Shown here piece after piece: positions 1 to 11,778 of a stretch of 64,000 bases of DNA. A program made the position numbers and the translations under genes. Origin of the DNA: Mycolicibacterium komanii (GTDB taxonomy: Bacteria > Actinomycetota > Actinomycetes > Mycobacteriales > Mycobacteriaceae); the NCBI RefSeq assembly GCF_001050035.1, contig NZ_CVTA01000003.1, positions 62,001-126,000 of the forward strand, read 5' to 3'. The first letter of the stretch is position 1; every line of letters begins with the position of its first letter. The notes below the pieces were generated by a model that was given only the letters and a program-made list of their open reading frames with translations, was not told the origin of the DNA and made no database searches.

Positions 1-1908
1 GTACAGGAACCGGTGCGGGCTGTCGCCGTCGGCGTCGGCGGGCAGCGCCGAGTGCGTCAACAACTCGTACCAGAGCCGCAGCGCCTCGCCGATCGGGACG
101 CGGTAGTCCTTGTCGCCGTGAATCACGAGCATCGGCGTGCGGATCCGACCGACGTGGCGGTGCGGGGAGTTCTGCTCGGCCATCTCGCGCGTCATCTCGC
201 GCAGCCAGTAGTACGACGAGTCGGTGGTGGCGCCGAACTGGTCGAGCGCCCAGAGGCTGGCGTGGGTGACGATCGCGTCGAACCTGTCGGTGTGGCCGGC
301 GACCCAGTTGGCCATGTAGCCGCCGAACGAGCCGCCCATCGCCGCCGTGCGGGAGGCATCGATTCGCGGATGCGCACAGGCCGCGTCGGTGATGGCCATC
401 AGGTCATCGAACGGAGCGCCGCCCCACGCGCCCCAGCCACGCGCGATGAAGTCCTGCCCGTATCCGGTCGACAGCCCGGGGTCGGGCAGCAGCACGGCAT
501 ATCCCCGCGCCGCCAGCAGCCAGGGATTCCATCGCCACGACCACACGTTCCAGCTGTTCAGCGGGCCACCGTGGATCCACAGCAGCAGCGGCGCCTCGCC
601 GTCGACCGCCGGCAGCACCAGCCATGAGCGCACCCGGGTGCCGTCGTCGGTCGTCGTCTCGAGTTCGGTCAGCGTCCCCGGCAGTGGCGGCGGCTCGACG
701 CAGGGCAGTTCGGTGATCGGGCCGCCGGGATCGATGCGCACCGGGTGTGGCGGCGCGGCATAGGAGCTCCGCAACGCGTACAGCGCACCGTCAGGCGCGG
801 CGGCGACGTCGGAGTAGCAGTGGTCGTCGAACGTCAGCTGAGTCACCGCGCCGTCGGCGACATCGATCCGGAACACCGGCGCTCGACCATCCTGGTCGGC
901 GGTGACGATCACCGCGGAACCGTCGCGCAGCCACGTCACCGAGGCGGGCCAGCGGTCCCAGTCGGCCGCGAGCGTCGTGGGTTCCTCACCAAATCGCATA
1001 CAGCCCAGAGTGATCCGCGGCGGGGTGTCGGGCGTCGAGAATGTCTCGCGAAGGTACACGACCGTCGACCCGTCCGGCGAGACGACCGGACCCCAGACGT
1101 CTGCGTCGGGATCGTCGACCAGCACCGTGCGCTCGCCGCTGTCGAGGTCGATCCGCATCAGCACCGAATGCCGGGACGCACCGGGCGCAGGCCGCTGCCA
1201 CGTGGTGACCAGGAACTGCCCGTCGGAACTGATGTCGAAGTCGGAGTCGCGCAGTGCATCGCCGGGCGCGGCGGTCAGGTCGCGGACGTCCTCGCTGCGG
1301 GCGGTGTCGGCGGTCAGGTCGACGCCGAGCAGGTGTGGTTCGTCGGGCCCGAGATCGGCGTCCCAGTGTCGGATCGGATAGCCGGTGTGCAGAATCGCCG
1401 TGATCTTGTTGTCTTTGCGCAGCTCGCGGAGCCGCCGGTCGTCGTCGACGGTGCGCGCCGACGGCATCAGCGGTGAGCGCACCACCGCGACATCGGCCTC
1501 GTGGGCCGGGCGCACCGCCTCGACGCCGCCGGGCAGCGTCAGCACCTGCGCCGCCTCCCCGCCGGTGGCCGGGAGCCGCCACAGCGCGGCGGGCGGCTTG
1601 TCGTCGTCGGCCGTCGGGCGGACGGCAATGAACAGTAGGTCGCCGTCGGTCGCGAATGCCGGTGCCGACTCCCCCTTGGTCCCGCGCGTCAATCGGCGCG
1701 CCGGCTGCACACCGGCGGGGTCGAGCTCCCATACCGCGCTGACGTATTCGGTTCTCTTGTCGTTGAGTTCGGCGACGGTGGTCACCAGCCGCGCTCCGTC
1801 CGGCGACAACGCCAAACCCGAGATGCGAGGCAGCCCGACGTACTCGTCGAGGTCGTGAAACGGTGCGCGATACGAGGCGGTCTGGGCGCCGAGGTCCGTC
1901 GCGGTCAT
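1..1908 (-). CDS. S9-family prolyl oligopeptidase/acylaminoacyl peptidase, 3' end missing
   Basis: Serine peptidase of the prolyl-oligopeptidase clan, expected to cleave short peptides or N-acyl peptides in the cytoplasm; no signal peptide is seen. The reading frame is open for 636 codons and runs off the left edge. Residues 1 to about 400 are beta-propeller-like (repeated SPDG blades) and the alpha/beta-hydrolase domain follows. The nucleophile is Ser527 in GGSFGGYMA and the acid is Asp601 in GDKDYRVP. The catalytic His should lie just beyond the edge and cannot be checked. The ATG at 1908 is the first start after the divergent intergenic region. The gene is divergent from the HxlR regulator, 91 bp away, so both may share the operator there. 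Family is secure; substrate is unknown. Confidence 0.88.
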   Translation of the reverse strand, partial: MTATDLGAQTASYRAPFHDLDEYVGLPRISGLALSPDGARLVTTVAELNDKRTEYVSAVWELDPAGVQPARRLTRGTKGESAPAFATDGDLLFIAVRPTADDDKPPAALWRLPATGGEAAQVLTLPGGVEAVRPAHEADVAVVRSPLMPSARTVDDDRRLRELRKDNKITAILHTGYPIRHWDADLGPDEPHLLGVDLTADTARSEDVRDLTAAPGDALRDSDFDISSDGQFLVTTWQRPAPGASRHSVLMRIDLDSGERTVLVDDPDADVWGPVVSPDGSTVVYLRETFSTPDTPPRITLGCMRFGEEPTTLAADWDRWPASVTWLRDGSAVIVTADQDGRAPVFRIDVADGAVTQLTFDDHCYSDVAAAPDGALYALRSSYAAPPHPVRIDPGGPITELPCVEPPPLPGTLTELETTTDDGTRVRSWLVLPAVDGEAPLLLWIHGGPLNSWNVWSWRWNPWLLAARGYAVLLPDPGLSTGYGQDFIARGWGAWGGAPFDDLMAITDAACAHPRIDASRTAAMGGSFGGYMANWVAGHTDRFDAIVTHASLWALDQFGATTDSSYYWLREMTREMAEQNSPHRHVGRIRTPMLVIHGDKDYRVPIGEALRLWYELLTHSALPADADGDSPHRFLY

Positions 1909-1961
1909 GCCCCGTTCGTAGCACACGAACCGGCCGCCTTCCCGACGTCACGACACGAGTA

Positions 1962-1978
1962 GGTTTGATTTTCAAACC
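1962..1978. promoter_or_regulatory. Inverted repeat, likely HxlR operator
   Basis: Perfect 7-bp arms GGTTTGA and TCAAACC are separated by TTT. The site sits 22 bp before the HxlR-family start and about 54 bp before the divergent peptidase start. A short dyad at this position is what an autoregulating dimeric winged-helix protein would bind. The assignment is inferred from position and symmetry. Confidence 0.5.
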
Positions 1979-1999
1979 AATGCGCGGCATGATGGTGCG

Positions 2000-2407
2000 A
2001 TGTCGACGATCGCGACCGTGCCGTTGGCGGAGTTGCCGGGCCGCCCCTGCCCCATCGCGGCCGCCCTCGAGCTGGTCGGCGAACGTTGGGCCCTGCTGGT
2101 GGTGCGTGAAATAGCGCTGGGTGCAACGCGTTTCAGCGACATCGTGCGCGGGACGGGCGCGCCGCGCGACCGCATCGCGGCCAGGCTGAGGGCGCTGGAG
2201 CAGGCGGGCGTCGTCGCACGGTCGCGCTACCAGGATTCGCCGCCGCGCCATGAATACCAACTGACCAAGTCCGGTCGGTCGTTGCTGCCCGTCCTCGACG
2301 CACTGCTGGCGTGGGGTCAGGCTTACGCCGTCTCCGAATCCGACCCCGACCGGCAAAGCCGGTATCCCCCGCTGCACCGCCTGAGCCGACCGAAGGAAAC
2401 CCGATGA
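2000..2407 (+). CDS. HxlR-family winged-helix transcriptional regulator
   Basis: Small (135 aa) DNA-binding regulator of the HxlR/MarR-like class. The CPIAAALELVGERWALLVVR stretch (about residues 17-36) and the following FSDI..GAPRDRIAARLRALE segment are the hallmark HxlR winged helix, with the wing near RHEYQLTKSG. The ligand is unknown; members respond to electrophiles, aldehydes or aromatic compounds. The stop overlaps the next gene by ATGA, so it is translationally coupled to the thioesterase. A 7-bp inverted repeat lies just upstream, consistent with autoregulation. It may control the short catabolic-looking operon that follows (thioesterase, FAD monooxygenase, VOC protein). Confidence 0.85.
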   Translation: MSTIATVPLAELPGRPCPIAAALELVGERWALLVVREIALGATRFSDIVRGTGAPRDRIAARLRALEQAGVVARSRYQDSPPRHEYQLTKSGRSLLPVLDALLAWGQAYAVSESDPDRQSRYPPLHRLSRPKETR

Positions 2408-2934
2408 CCCTCGAACTGGAGAAGACACCCGGCCGCGAGGACTGGGGCCCGCAGCGTTCGCGCACGGTGACCTGGCACTCCCCCGGTGCGGGCACCGCCA
2501 AGGGCCTGTCGATGGCGGGCATCGACTACCTGCGCGCGATGGCCGAGGGTGAGTTGCCGCCCGCGCCGATCGGGGGGCTGATGCAATTCGGCATCGCGGA
2601 AGTCGAGCCGGGCCGCGTCGAATTCACCTGTGTGCCCGACGAATCCGCATACAACCCGATCGGCGCGATTCACGGCGGACTGATCTGCACCCTTCTCGAC
2701 TCGGTGACCGGCTGCGCGGTGCACAGCACCCTGCCCCGGGGCAAGGGCTACACGTCGGTGGAGATCAAGGTGAACTACCTCAAAGCGGTGCGGCTCGACA
2801 GCGGCGTGCTCACCGCGACCGGAACCGTGGTCAAGGCCGGTTCGCGGGTCGGCTTCGCCGAAGGTGTGGTGACCGACGGCTCCGGCGCCGTCGTTGCCAC
2901 CGCGAGCAGCACGCTGTTGATCTTCGACCTGTAA
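2404..2934 (+). CDS. PaaI-family hotdog thioesterase
   Basis: Predicted acyl-CoA thioesterase of the PaaI/YbgC hotdog superfamily, 176 aa, hydrolysing aryl- or acyl-CoA thioesters. The conserved segment NPIGAIHGG (residues 84-92) supplies the HGG motif on the hotdog helix, and Asp99 in LLDS is at the usual acid position. The N-terminal 50 residues are an extension over minimal PaaI. The ATG overlaps the regulator stop by 4 bp, and a longer upstream frame is rejected because it lies inside the regulator. Substrate is not predictable. Confidence 0.82.
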   Translation: MTLELEKTPGREDWGPQRSRTVTWHSPGAGTAKGLSMAGIDYLRAMAEGELPPAPIGGLMQFGIAEVEPGRVEFTCVPDESAYNPIGAIHGGLICTLLDSVTGCAVHSTLPRGKGYTSVEIKVNYLKAVRLDSGVLTATGTVVKAGSRVGFAEGVVTDGSGAVVATASSTLLIFDL

Positions 2935-2965
2935 CCCGACGCACCCCGCGCGCTAGTTTCGGTGC

Positions 2966-4128
2966 ATGCCGAAGCGGATCGTTGTGATCGGGGCGGGCAT
3001 CGCCGGACTGGCGACCGCCGTCGCCCTGCAGCAGCGCGGACACGACATCACCCTGATCGAGGAGCGCATCGACACGTCGTCGGGGGCCGGAATCAGCATC
3101 TGGCCCAACGCGTTGGCCGCGCTCGACGACATCGGCCTCGGCGACTCGGTGCGTCAGGCCGGCGGCCGGATCACCGCGGGCGCCGCGCGCTGGCGGGACG
3201 GCAGCTGGCTGCGACGCCCCGAATCGCAGCTCATCGTCACGTCCCTGGGCGAACCTCTCGTCGTCATCCGGCGTTCGGCGTTGACGGCGATCCTGGCCGC
3301 CGCGCTCGCCGACGGCACCTTGCGGGCCGGCGTGGCGGCCGAAGCGCTGGCGGTGGCCGCCGACGGCGTGCGGGTCAGGCTGGCCGACTCCACCGTGCTG
3401 GACGCCGAGGCCGTCGTCGGCGCCGACGGCACCCACTCGATGGTCGCGCGCCATCTCAACGGCCGTCTGCGCAACACCTACGTCGGCTACACCGCGTGGC
3501 GCGGGGTGGCGCGCTGCCGGATCGACCCCGAGCTCGCGGGTGAGACGCTTGGCCCCGCGATCGAGTTCGGCCACGTCCCGATGGGCGAGCACGACACGTA
3601 CTGGTTCGCCACCGAGCGAGTGCCCGAGGGGACAACGGCGCCGCAGGGCGAACTGGCGTTCCTGCGGGAGCGGTTCGCGTCCTGGGCACAGCCCGTCCCC
3701 GAGATCCTGGCCACCACGGATCCCGCCGACGTGCTGCGCAACGACCTCTACGACCGCGACGAGGCGCGCCAGTGGTCACGGGGTCCGGTGGTGACGGTCG
3801 GCGACGCCGCCCACCCGATGCGCCCGCACCTCGGCCAGGGCGGCTGCCAGGGTTTGGAGGACGCCGCGATCCTGGCCAGGTTCCTCGACGGCGACGACGG
3901 CATCGCCGCGGCATTCGCGCGGTTCGCGGCCTTCCGCCGGCCGCGGGTCCGCTCACTGGTGCGCGAATCGCGGTTGATCGGCCGCGTCATGAACCTGCCG
4001 CCCGCACTCAGCGCGCTGGCCAGCCGCGCGACGGTGCTGGGACCCGACGTGTTGGTGGCCCGCCATCTGGCCGCCGTGGCCGCGCGTTCGGCATTCCGTC
4101 CGCCCACCGACCGCGACCTGTCCACGGC

Positions 4129-4132
<4 letters not shown>
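2966..4132 (+). CDS. FAD-dependent monooxygenase (salicylate-hydroxylase/UbiH-like)
   Basis: Class A flavoprotein monooxygenase (388 aa) using NAD(P)H and O2 to hydroxylate or epoxidise an organic substrate. The dinucleotide-binding GxGxxG is Gly9-Ala-Gly11-Ile-Ala-Gly14. A DG motif (VVGADGTHS, near residue 152) binds FAD and NAD(P)H, and the FAD ribityl motif GDAAHP is at residues 279-284, followed by LGQGGCQGLEDA. No membrane segment is seen. It follows the thioesterase by 31 bp and overlaps the VOC gene by GTGA, so the four genes 2000-4695 form an operon. The substrate is unknown; the HxlR and thioesterase context suggests an aromatic or electrophilic compound. Confidence 0.88.
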
Positions 4133-5326
<1,194 letters not shown>

Positions 5327-5356
5327 TTAATTGGCGTAAGAGCCTTCTGAGAAAGA

Positions 5357-5390
5357 AGAGGCGGCGCCGGAGTAATCCGGCACCGCCTCT
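5357..5390 (-). terminator. Intrinsic-type terminator of the upstream rpf gene
   Basis: Stem arms 5357-5370 and 5377-5390 (14 bp each, one mismatch, GC-rich, 6-nt loop) lie 22 bp after the stop of the 108-aa Rpf gene. In the direction of that gene the hairpin is followed by a T-rich run (TTCTTTCTC). This separates its transcript from the next Rpf gene. Confidence 0.7.
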
Positions 5391-5411
5391 TGTAGAAGAC
5401 GAAATGCGGGT

Positions 5412-6760
<1,349 letters not shown>

Positions 6761-7351
6761 CTAGGCGATTTGCACGTCGCGGATCGACTCGAGATCGGCG
6801 GCGGTGTTCACGTTCGTCAGCGCCCGCTGCTCGGGCATCACGATCCGCTGGGTGTCGACCCGGTCGACCAGTGCGCGCATGCTGCGCTCGCCCGCGGCCA
6901 CCAGTTCGGCGACGCGGCCGGCCAGCGCGGTGCGGTAGACCCCGGCGAGGTAGTGGTCGCGACCGTCCCAGGGCAGGACGACATCGGCACGGAGACGGAC
7001 GGCGGGGCCCGCGAGTTCGTCGATCAGATCGACCGTCAGCAGCGGCATGTCCACCGCGGCGACGAACGCCAGCTCCGATCCGGCCTCGGCGGCCGCCCGT
7101 AGCCCTCGACCGGTCGCCAGCAGTGGACCCACGCCGCGTACCTCGTCGCGCAGAATCTCGGCGTCGAGCGCGGGCAACGCCTGCCCCGGCGCGGCGATGA
7201 CGTACAGAGGCGCGCACCGCGGCTTGAGGATGCTCACCATCCGCTCCACGAGCGTCGTGCCTTCGTACGGCAGCGTGGCCTTGTCGCGGCCCATGCGGCG
7301 GGAAGCCCCGCCCGCCAGGATGATTCCGGCCAACGGAACGGTGGTCGTCAT
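6761..7351 (-). CDS. mobA: Molybdenum cofactor guanylyltransferase
   Basis: Transfers GMP from GTP to molybdopterin-Mo to make the guanine dinucleotide cofactor. The nucleotidyltransferase signature [13 protein letters not shown] is at residues 12-24 and the Mg-binding Asp is Asp101 in VAAVDMPLL. The length (196 aa) is normal. It is the last gene of korA-korB-mobA with a 10-bp gap to korB, the order recalled for M. tuberculosis Rv2453c-Rv2455c. A cytidylyltransferase (MocA-like) role cannot be excluded from sequence alone. fdhD, another molybdoenzyme accessory gene, is nearby. Confidence 0.85.
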   Translation of the reverse strand: MTTTVPLAGIILAGGASRRMGRDKATLPYEGTTLVERMVSILKPRCAPLYVIAAPGQALPALDAEILRDEVRGVGPLLATGRGLRAAAEAGSELAFVAAVDMPLLTVDLIDELAGPAVRLRADVVLPWDGRDHYLAGVYRTALAGRVAELVAAGERSMRALVDRVDTQRIVMPEQRALTNVNTAADLESIRDVQIA

Positions 7352-7361
7352 GACCGAGACG

Positions 7362-8432
7362 TTAGTCGACAGTCCAGGTGTCTTTGCCCCGAAGCAGCGA
7401 CTGAAGCGCCGCCGTGTCGTGCGCCTTCTCCGAACGGGCCGCGGTGACCTGCTGGCGGGCGGCGTCGTCGTAGGTCGGCTTGCTCACCTGACGGAAGATG
7501 CCCATCACCATGTGCTCGAGGTTCTGGTCCGACAGCCGCGACAGCGCGAACGCGTAGGCCGGGTCCTCGAGGTTGGCGTCGTGGATGACGATCTCGTCGG
7601 CCGACACATCGGCGGTCTTGGCGATCTCCAGGCCGTAACCGGACTTCACCACGCAATACTCACCATCGGCGCCGAACGTGACCGGCTCGCCGTGGGTGAG
7701 GCTGATCAGCCGCTCCTCGGCGCCCTCCTTGCGCAGCGCGTCGAACGAGCCGTCGTTGAAGATCGGGCAGTCCTGCAGGATTTCGACCAGGGCCGCGCCG
7801 CGGTGTGCGGCAGCAGCGCGCAGCACCTCGGAGAGCCCCTTGCGGTCGGAGTCCAGTGCCCGGCCGACGAACGTGGCGTCGGCACCGAGAGCCAGCGACA
7901 CCGGGTTGAACGGGTAGTCCAACGAACCCATCGGGGTCGACTTGGTGACCTTGCCGACCTCCGACGTCGGGGAGTACTGCCCCTTGGTCAGCCCGTAGAT
8001 CCGGTTGTTGAACAGCAGGATCGTGATGTTGATGTTGCGGCGCAGCGCGTGGATCAGGTGGTTGCCACCGATGGACAACGCGTCGCCGTCACCGGTGACC
8101 ACCCACACCGACAGGTCCTCGCGCGCCAGCGCCAGGCCGGTGGCGATCGTCGGGGCGCGACCGTGGATCGAGTGGAACCCGTAGGTCTCCAGGTAGTAGG
8201 GGAAACGGCTCGAGCAGCCGATGCCGCTGACGAACGCGATGTTCTCGCGGCGCAATCCCAGTTCCGGCAGGAAGTTGCGGATGGTGTTGAGGATGACGTA
8301 GTCACCGCAACCGGGGCACCAGCGCACCTCCTGGTCGCTGGTGAAGTCCTTCGACTTCTGCGGCTGATCGGTCGTCGGCACCAGGCTGGTGCCCGCGGTC
8401 AACCCGAGATCTGCTCCGATCAAGTCGGTCAT
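7362..8432 (-). CDS. korB: 2-oxoacid:ferredoxin oxidoreductase, beta subunit
   Basis: Beta subunit (356 aa) of the CoA-dependent 2-oxoglutarate:ferredoxin oxidoreductase, which decarboxylates 2-oxoglutarate to succinyl-CoA using TPP and an iron-sulfur cluster. Cys39 and Cys42 in [10 protein letters not shown] begin the cluster/TPP region, and [12 protein letters not shown] followed by [15 protein letters not shown] is the TPP-binding core. The ATG overlaps the korA stop (ATGA). In mycobacteria KorAB supports a TCA cycle variant important for growth on fatty acids. Confidence 0.92.
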   Translation of the reverse strand: MTDLIGADLGLTAGTSLVPTTDQPQKSKDFTSDQEVRWCPGCGDYVILNTIRNFLPELGLRRENIAFVSGIGCSSRFPYYLETYGFHSIHGRAPTIATGLALAREDLSVWVVTGDGDALSIGGNHLIHALRRNINITILLFNNRIYGLTKGQYSPTSEVGKVTKSTPMGSLDYPFNPVSLALGADATFVGRALDSDRKGLSEVLRAAAAHRGAALVEILQDCPIFNDGSFDALRKEGAEERLISLTHGEPVTFGADGEYCVVKSGYGLEIAKTADVSADEIVIHDANLEDPAYAFALSRLSDQNLEHMVMGIFRQVSKPTYDDAARQQVTAARSEKAHDTAALQSLLRGKDTWTVD

Positions 8433-10384
8433 GCGTTCGCTCCCACACCGCTCACTCCGACCTCGACGGTGGCTGCCGCCAGTCGTGCGAACTTCGCTTT
8501 GTCACTTTCCTTCTCACCGAGCGTTCCGTCCAGTGCCGCATCGATGATGCCCTCGACCTCGTCGGCCAGGAAGGCCATGCCTTCGACCTTGGTCACCGAC
8601 TGGACGTCGACCAGGTACTTGCCTCGCAGCAGCAGGGCGAGTTGGCCCAGGTTCATCTCCGGGCACACGACGGTCGGATACCGCCGCAGCACCTCGCCGA
8701 GGTTGGCCGGGAACGGGTTGAGGTTGCGCAGGTGCGCCTGGGCGACCTTGATGCCTTTGCGGCGAGCCCGGCGGCAGGCCTCGCCGATCGGCCCGAAGCT
8801 CGAGCCCCAGCCGAGCATCAGCAACTCCGCGTCGCCGGTCGGGTCATCGACCTCGAGATCCGGCACCGTGATGCCGTCGATCTTGGCCTGGCGCAGCCGG
8901 ACCATCAGGTCGTGGTTCTTCGGCTCGTAGGAGATGTTGCCGGAGCCGTTGGCCGCTTCCAGGCCGCCGATCCGGTGCTCGAGACCGGGCGTACCGGGGA
9001 TCGCGAACTGGCGCGCCAGGGTCTCGGGATCGCGGGCGTACGGCTGGAACGGCTCGCCGGACTTGGCGAAGGTGTGCTCGATGGCCGGATAGCTGCCGAC
9101 GTCCGGAATCCGCCACGGCTCAGAGCCGTTCGCGATCGCGCCGTCCGACAGGATCACCACGGGGGTGTGGTAGCTGACCGCGATTCGGGCGGCCTCCACG
9201 GCGACGTCGAAGCAGTCCGACGGCGAGCGCGGCGCGAGCACCGCGACCGGCGATTCACCGTTGCGGCCGTACATCACCTGCAGGAGGTCGGCTTGCTCGG
9301 TCTTGGTCGGCAGACCGGTCGACGGCCCACCGCGCTGCACGTCGATGACGATCAGTGGCAGCTCGGTCATCACGGCCAGGCCGATCGCCTCGGATTTCAG
9401 CGAGATGCCCGGGCCCGAGGTGCTGGTGACACCGAGGGCGCCGCCGTAAGAGGCGCCGATGGCCGCTCCGATGCCGGCGATCTCGTCCTCGGCCTGGAAG
9501 GTCAGCACATTGAAGTTCTTGTGCTTGGACAGCTCGTGCAGGATGTCCGATGCCGGGGTGATCGGGTAGGTGCCGAGCACGACCTGGAGGTCGGCGAGTT
9601 GACCGGCGGTGACGAGGCCGTAGGCCAGCGCGGTGTTACCAGAGATCTGGCGGTACTCGCCGGATTTGAGCTTGGCGGGGGCAACCTCATAGGTGCTGGC
9701 GAAGGCCTCGGTGGTCTCGCCGTAGTTCCAGCCGGCCTTGAGCGCGAGCACGTTGGCCTCGGCGACGTCGGGCTTGCGCGCGAACTTCTCGCGGATGAAC
9801 GCCTCGCTGTGCTTGAGTTCGCGGCCGTACATCCACGACAGCAGGCCGAGTGCGAACATGTTCTTCGCACGCTGGCCGTCCTTCTTCGAGGCGCCGATCG
9901 ACTCGACCGCACCGAGCGTCAGCGTCGTCATCGGGACGGCCTGCACGACGTAGTCGGACAGCTCCTCGGTCTCCAGCGGGTTGGCCTCGTAGCCGACCTT
10001 GGCGAGGTTGCGCTTGGTGAACTCGTCGGAGTTGGCGATGATCAGTCCGCCGCGCGGCAGATCCGACACGTTGGCCTTCAGCGCCGCCGGGTTCATCGCG
10101 ACGAGCACGTCGGGGCGGTCGCCGGCGGTGAGGATGTCGTAGTCGGCGATCTGGATCTGGAACGACGACACACCGGGCAGCGTGCCCTGGGGGGCGCGGA
10201 TCTCGGCGGGGTAATTCGGTTGCGTGGCAAGGTCATTGCCGAACAGCGCGGCTTCCGAGGTGAACCGGTCACCGGTGAGCTGCATACCGTCGCCGGAGTC
10301 GCCGGCGAAACGGATGACGACCTTCTCGAGCTTCTGTCGAGGACTCGCACTCCCCGGACTGACCGCGTTGTCGTTCGCTGCCAC
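8429..10384 (-). CDS. korA: 2-oxoacid:ferredoxin oxidoreductase, alpha subunit
   Basis: Alpha subunit (651 aa) with the gamma domain fused at the N terminus (residues about 20-200, RFAGDSGDGMQLTGDRF) and the pyrimidine-binding alpha domain following (residues about 215-600, YPITPASDILHELS, SGPGISLKSEAIGLA, QRGGPSTGLPTK). This gamma-alpha fusion is normal for the two-subunit KorAB enzymes. It starts at ATG 10384 and is preceded by a 300-bp non-coding region. The long opposite-strand frame here is an artefact of GC-rich codon usage. Confidence 0.93.
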   Translation of the reverse strand: MAANDNAVSPGSASPRQKLEKVVIRFAGDSGDGMQLTGDRFTSEAALFGNDLATQPNYPAEIRAPQGTLPGVSSFQIQIADYDILTAGDRPDVLVAMNPAALKANVSDLPRGGLIIANSDEFTKRNLAKVGYEANPLETEELSDYVVQAVPMTTLTLGAVESIGASKKDGQRAKNMFALGLLSWMYGRELKHSEAFIREKFARKPDVAEANVLALKAGWNYGETTEAFASTYEVAPAKLKSGEYRQISGNTALAYGLVTAGQLADLQVVLGTYPITPASDILHELSKHKNFNVLTFQAEDEIAGIGAAIGASYGGALGVTSTSGPGISLKSEAIGLAVMTELPLIVIDVQRGGPSTGLPTKTEQADLLQVMYGRNGESPVAVLAPRSPSDCFDVAVEAARIAVSYHTPVVILSDGAIANGSEPWRIPDVGSYPAIEHTFAKSGEPFQPYARDPETLARQFAIPGTPGLEHRIGGLEAANGSGNISYEPKNHDLMVRLRQAKIDGITVPDLEVDDPTGDAELLMLGWGSSFGPIGEACRRARRKGIKVAQAHLRNLNPFPANLGEVLRRYPTVVCPEMNLGQLALLLRGKYLVDVQSVTKVEGMAFLADEVEGIIDAALDGTLGEKESDKAKFARLAAATVEVGVSGVGANA

Positions 10385-10700
10385 GAGGCCTGCCTTCCAC
10401 GCTGCGTGGGGATGTCCTCCGAGTCACAGTCGAGTCGACGCGCCGTCGGTGGACGTCCACCAAAAGTTTTGATGTCACTGCCAGTACCGATTATTGCACT
10501 TCTCTTAGGCAGCCCTTCACCGGACTCGCCCGCGGCGTGCCGCAAGTAAGGGGTCGAACGTACAGCTCAGCCAATGTGTTGATGCCTCACGTGAGACAAA
10601 ACTGTGTTATTCGTCACGTACGCGAGACAAAAATTCTAAGGAAATAGCTACCGTTCAGTAGCCGCCAGCTAGCACCGTCCCGGCGCTGGTCGTCGCGCTG
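10385..10700. promoter_or_regulatory. korA upstream region with repeated CACGT..GAGACAAAA elements
   Basis: No gene is seen. It holds the palindrome CTCACGTGAG (10586-10595) and two related elements, CACGTGAGACAAAA (10588-10601) and CACGT-ACGC-GAGACAAAA (10615-10632), 27 bp apart. It is more AT-rich than its surroundings. I expect the korA promoter here but could not place convincing -10/-35 boxes. Confidence 0.35.
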
Positions 10701-10844
10701 TCAGCCGCGGTCTGCCGTCGTCTCCGCGCGTCGCTGGTGCCAGCGCAGACGCAGGAGCAGCAGGTTGCGGTGCGCACGGAAACCGGCCGACAGCGGGTCA
10801 CGCCAGACCGGCGTGCGGCGGTGCGGTGGGAGTTCGTTATGCAC
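10701..10844 (-). CDS. Possible small basic protein, 47 aa
   Basis: Unrecognised. The frame starts GTG at 10844 and encodes a short Arg/His-rich, Trp-containing protein (HRRTPVWRDPLSAGF, then RNLLLLRLRWHQRR) ending TADRG. Third codon positions are mostly G or C, like real genes here, which is why I list it over the overlapping 65-codon frame. No clear ribosome site is seen. It lies divergent from fdhD. Could be chance. Confidence 0.35.
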   Translation of the reverse strand: MHNELPPHRRTPVWRDPLSAGFRAHRNLLLLRLRWHQRRAETTADRG

Positions 10845-10949
10845 GCATACATTGTGCCGAATGGATGACGACCACGCCGCTTCGTGCGCCGGCGTCGTGA
10901 TGAACAGCACGGAAACGTTATCCATCGCCGTTCGCCCTAGGGTGGTGTC

Positions 10950-11774
10950 ATGGGTCGGGTCACAGCCAGACGGCGGGTACAGCACGTGACCTCGGACGCC
11001 GCGGTGGCGCGGCCGGAGACCCTCGCCGTCGAGGAACCCCTGGAGATCCGGGTGAACGGCGCACCGGTCACGGTGACGATGCGCACGCCGGGCTCCGATG
11101 TCGAACTCGCTCAGGGTTTTCTGCTCACCGAGGGTGTAATCGCGGGGCGTGACGACGTCGCGGCCGCGCGCTATTGCAAAGGAACGGGTGCCGACCAGCT
11201 CAACACCTACAACGTGCTCGACGTGACGCTGGCGCCCGGCGTCTCGATGCCCGACACCGACGTGACCCGCAACTTCTACACCACGTCGTCGTGCGGGGTG
11301 TGCGGTAAGGCGTCGCTGGAGGCCGTGCAACTGAGCAGCCGGCATGCGCCCGGCGACGACTCGTCGACCGTCTCCGCCGAGACGCTGTCAGCGCTGCCCG
11401 CCAGACTGCGCAAGGCTCAGAAGGTGTTTGCCAGCACCGGCGGGCTGCACGGCGCGGCCCTGTTCGACAACGACGGCACCACGCTCGTCGTCCGCGAGGA
11501 CATCGGCCGCCACAACGCCGTCGACAAAGTCATCGGCTGGGCGGTGGAGCAGAACCGCGTCCCGCTGACCGGAACCGTGCTGCTGGTCAGCGGGCGCGCA
11601 TCGTTCGAACTGACGCAGAAAGCGGTGATGGCGGGCATCCCGGTGCTGGCCGCGGTGTCGGCGCCGTCGTCGCTGGCCGCCGATCTGGCCGCGGCGTCAG
11701 GGCTCACGCTGGTGGCCTTCCTGCGGGGTGAGTCGATGAACGTCTACACCCGGCCCGATCGCATCGTCCGCTGA
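10950..11774 (+). CDS. fdhD: Sulfurtransferase FdhD, formate dehydrogenase accessory protein
   Basis: FdhD passes sulfur from a cysteine desulfurase to the molybdenum cofactor of formate dehydrogenase and carries the cofactor to the enzyme. The sulfur-carrying CxxC is Cys115/Cys118 in [23 protein letters not shown] and [12 protein letters not shown] are family blocks. Length 274 aa is typical. The ATG at 10950 has AGGGTGG about 7 nt upstream; an internal GTG is possible. No formate dehydrogenase is in the window. In M. tuberculosis fdhD is elsewhere (recalled Rv2899c), so it marks the left part of the accessory segment. Confidence 0.9.
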   Translation: MGRVTARRRVQHVTSDAAVARPETLAVEEPLEIRVNGAPVTVTMRTPGSDVELAQGFLLTEGVIAGRDDVAAARYCKGTGADQLNTYNVLDVTLAPGVSMPDTDVTRNFYTTSSCGVCGKASLEAVQLSSRHAPGDDSSTVSAETLSALPARLRKAQKVFASTGGLHGAALFDNDGTTLVVREDIGRHNAVDKVIGWAVEQNRVPLTGTVLLVSGRASFELTQKAVMAGIPVLAAVSAPSSLAADLAAASGLTLVAFLRGESMNVYTRPDRIVR

Positions 11775-11778
11775 GACG

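Noticed and set aside
986..2428. 480-codon minus-strand frame over the peptidase and regulator
   Set aside because: Crosses two real genes and their intergenic region; no recognisable domain, Arg-rich composition.
8642..10549. 635-codon open frame opposite korA
   Set aside because: Same artefact; the opposite frame carries full KorA motifs.
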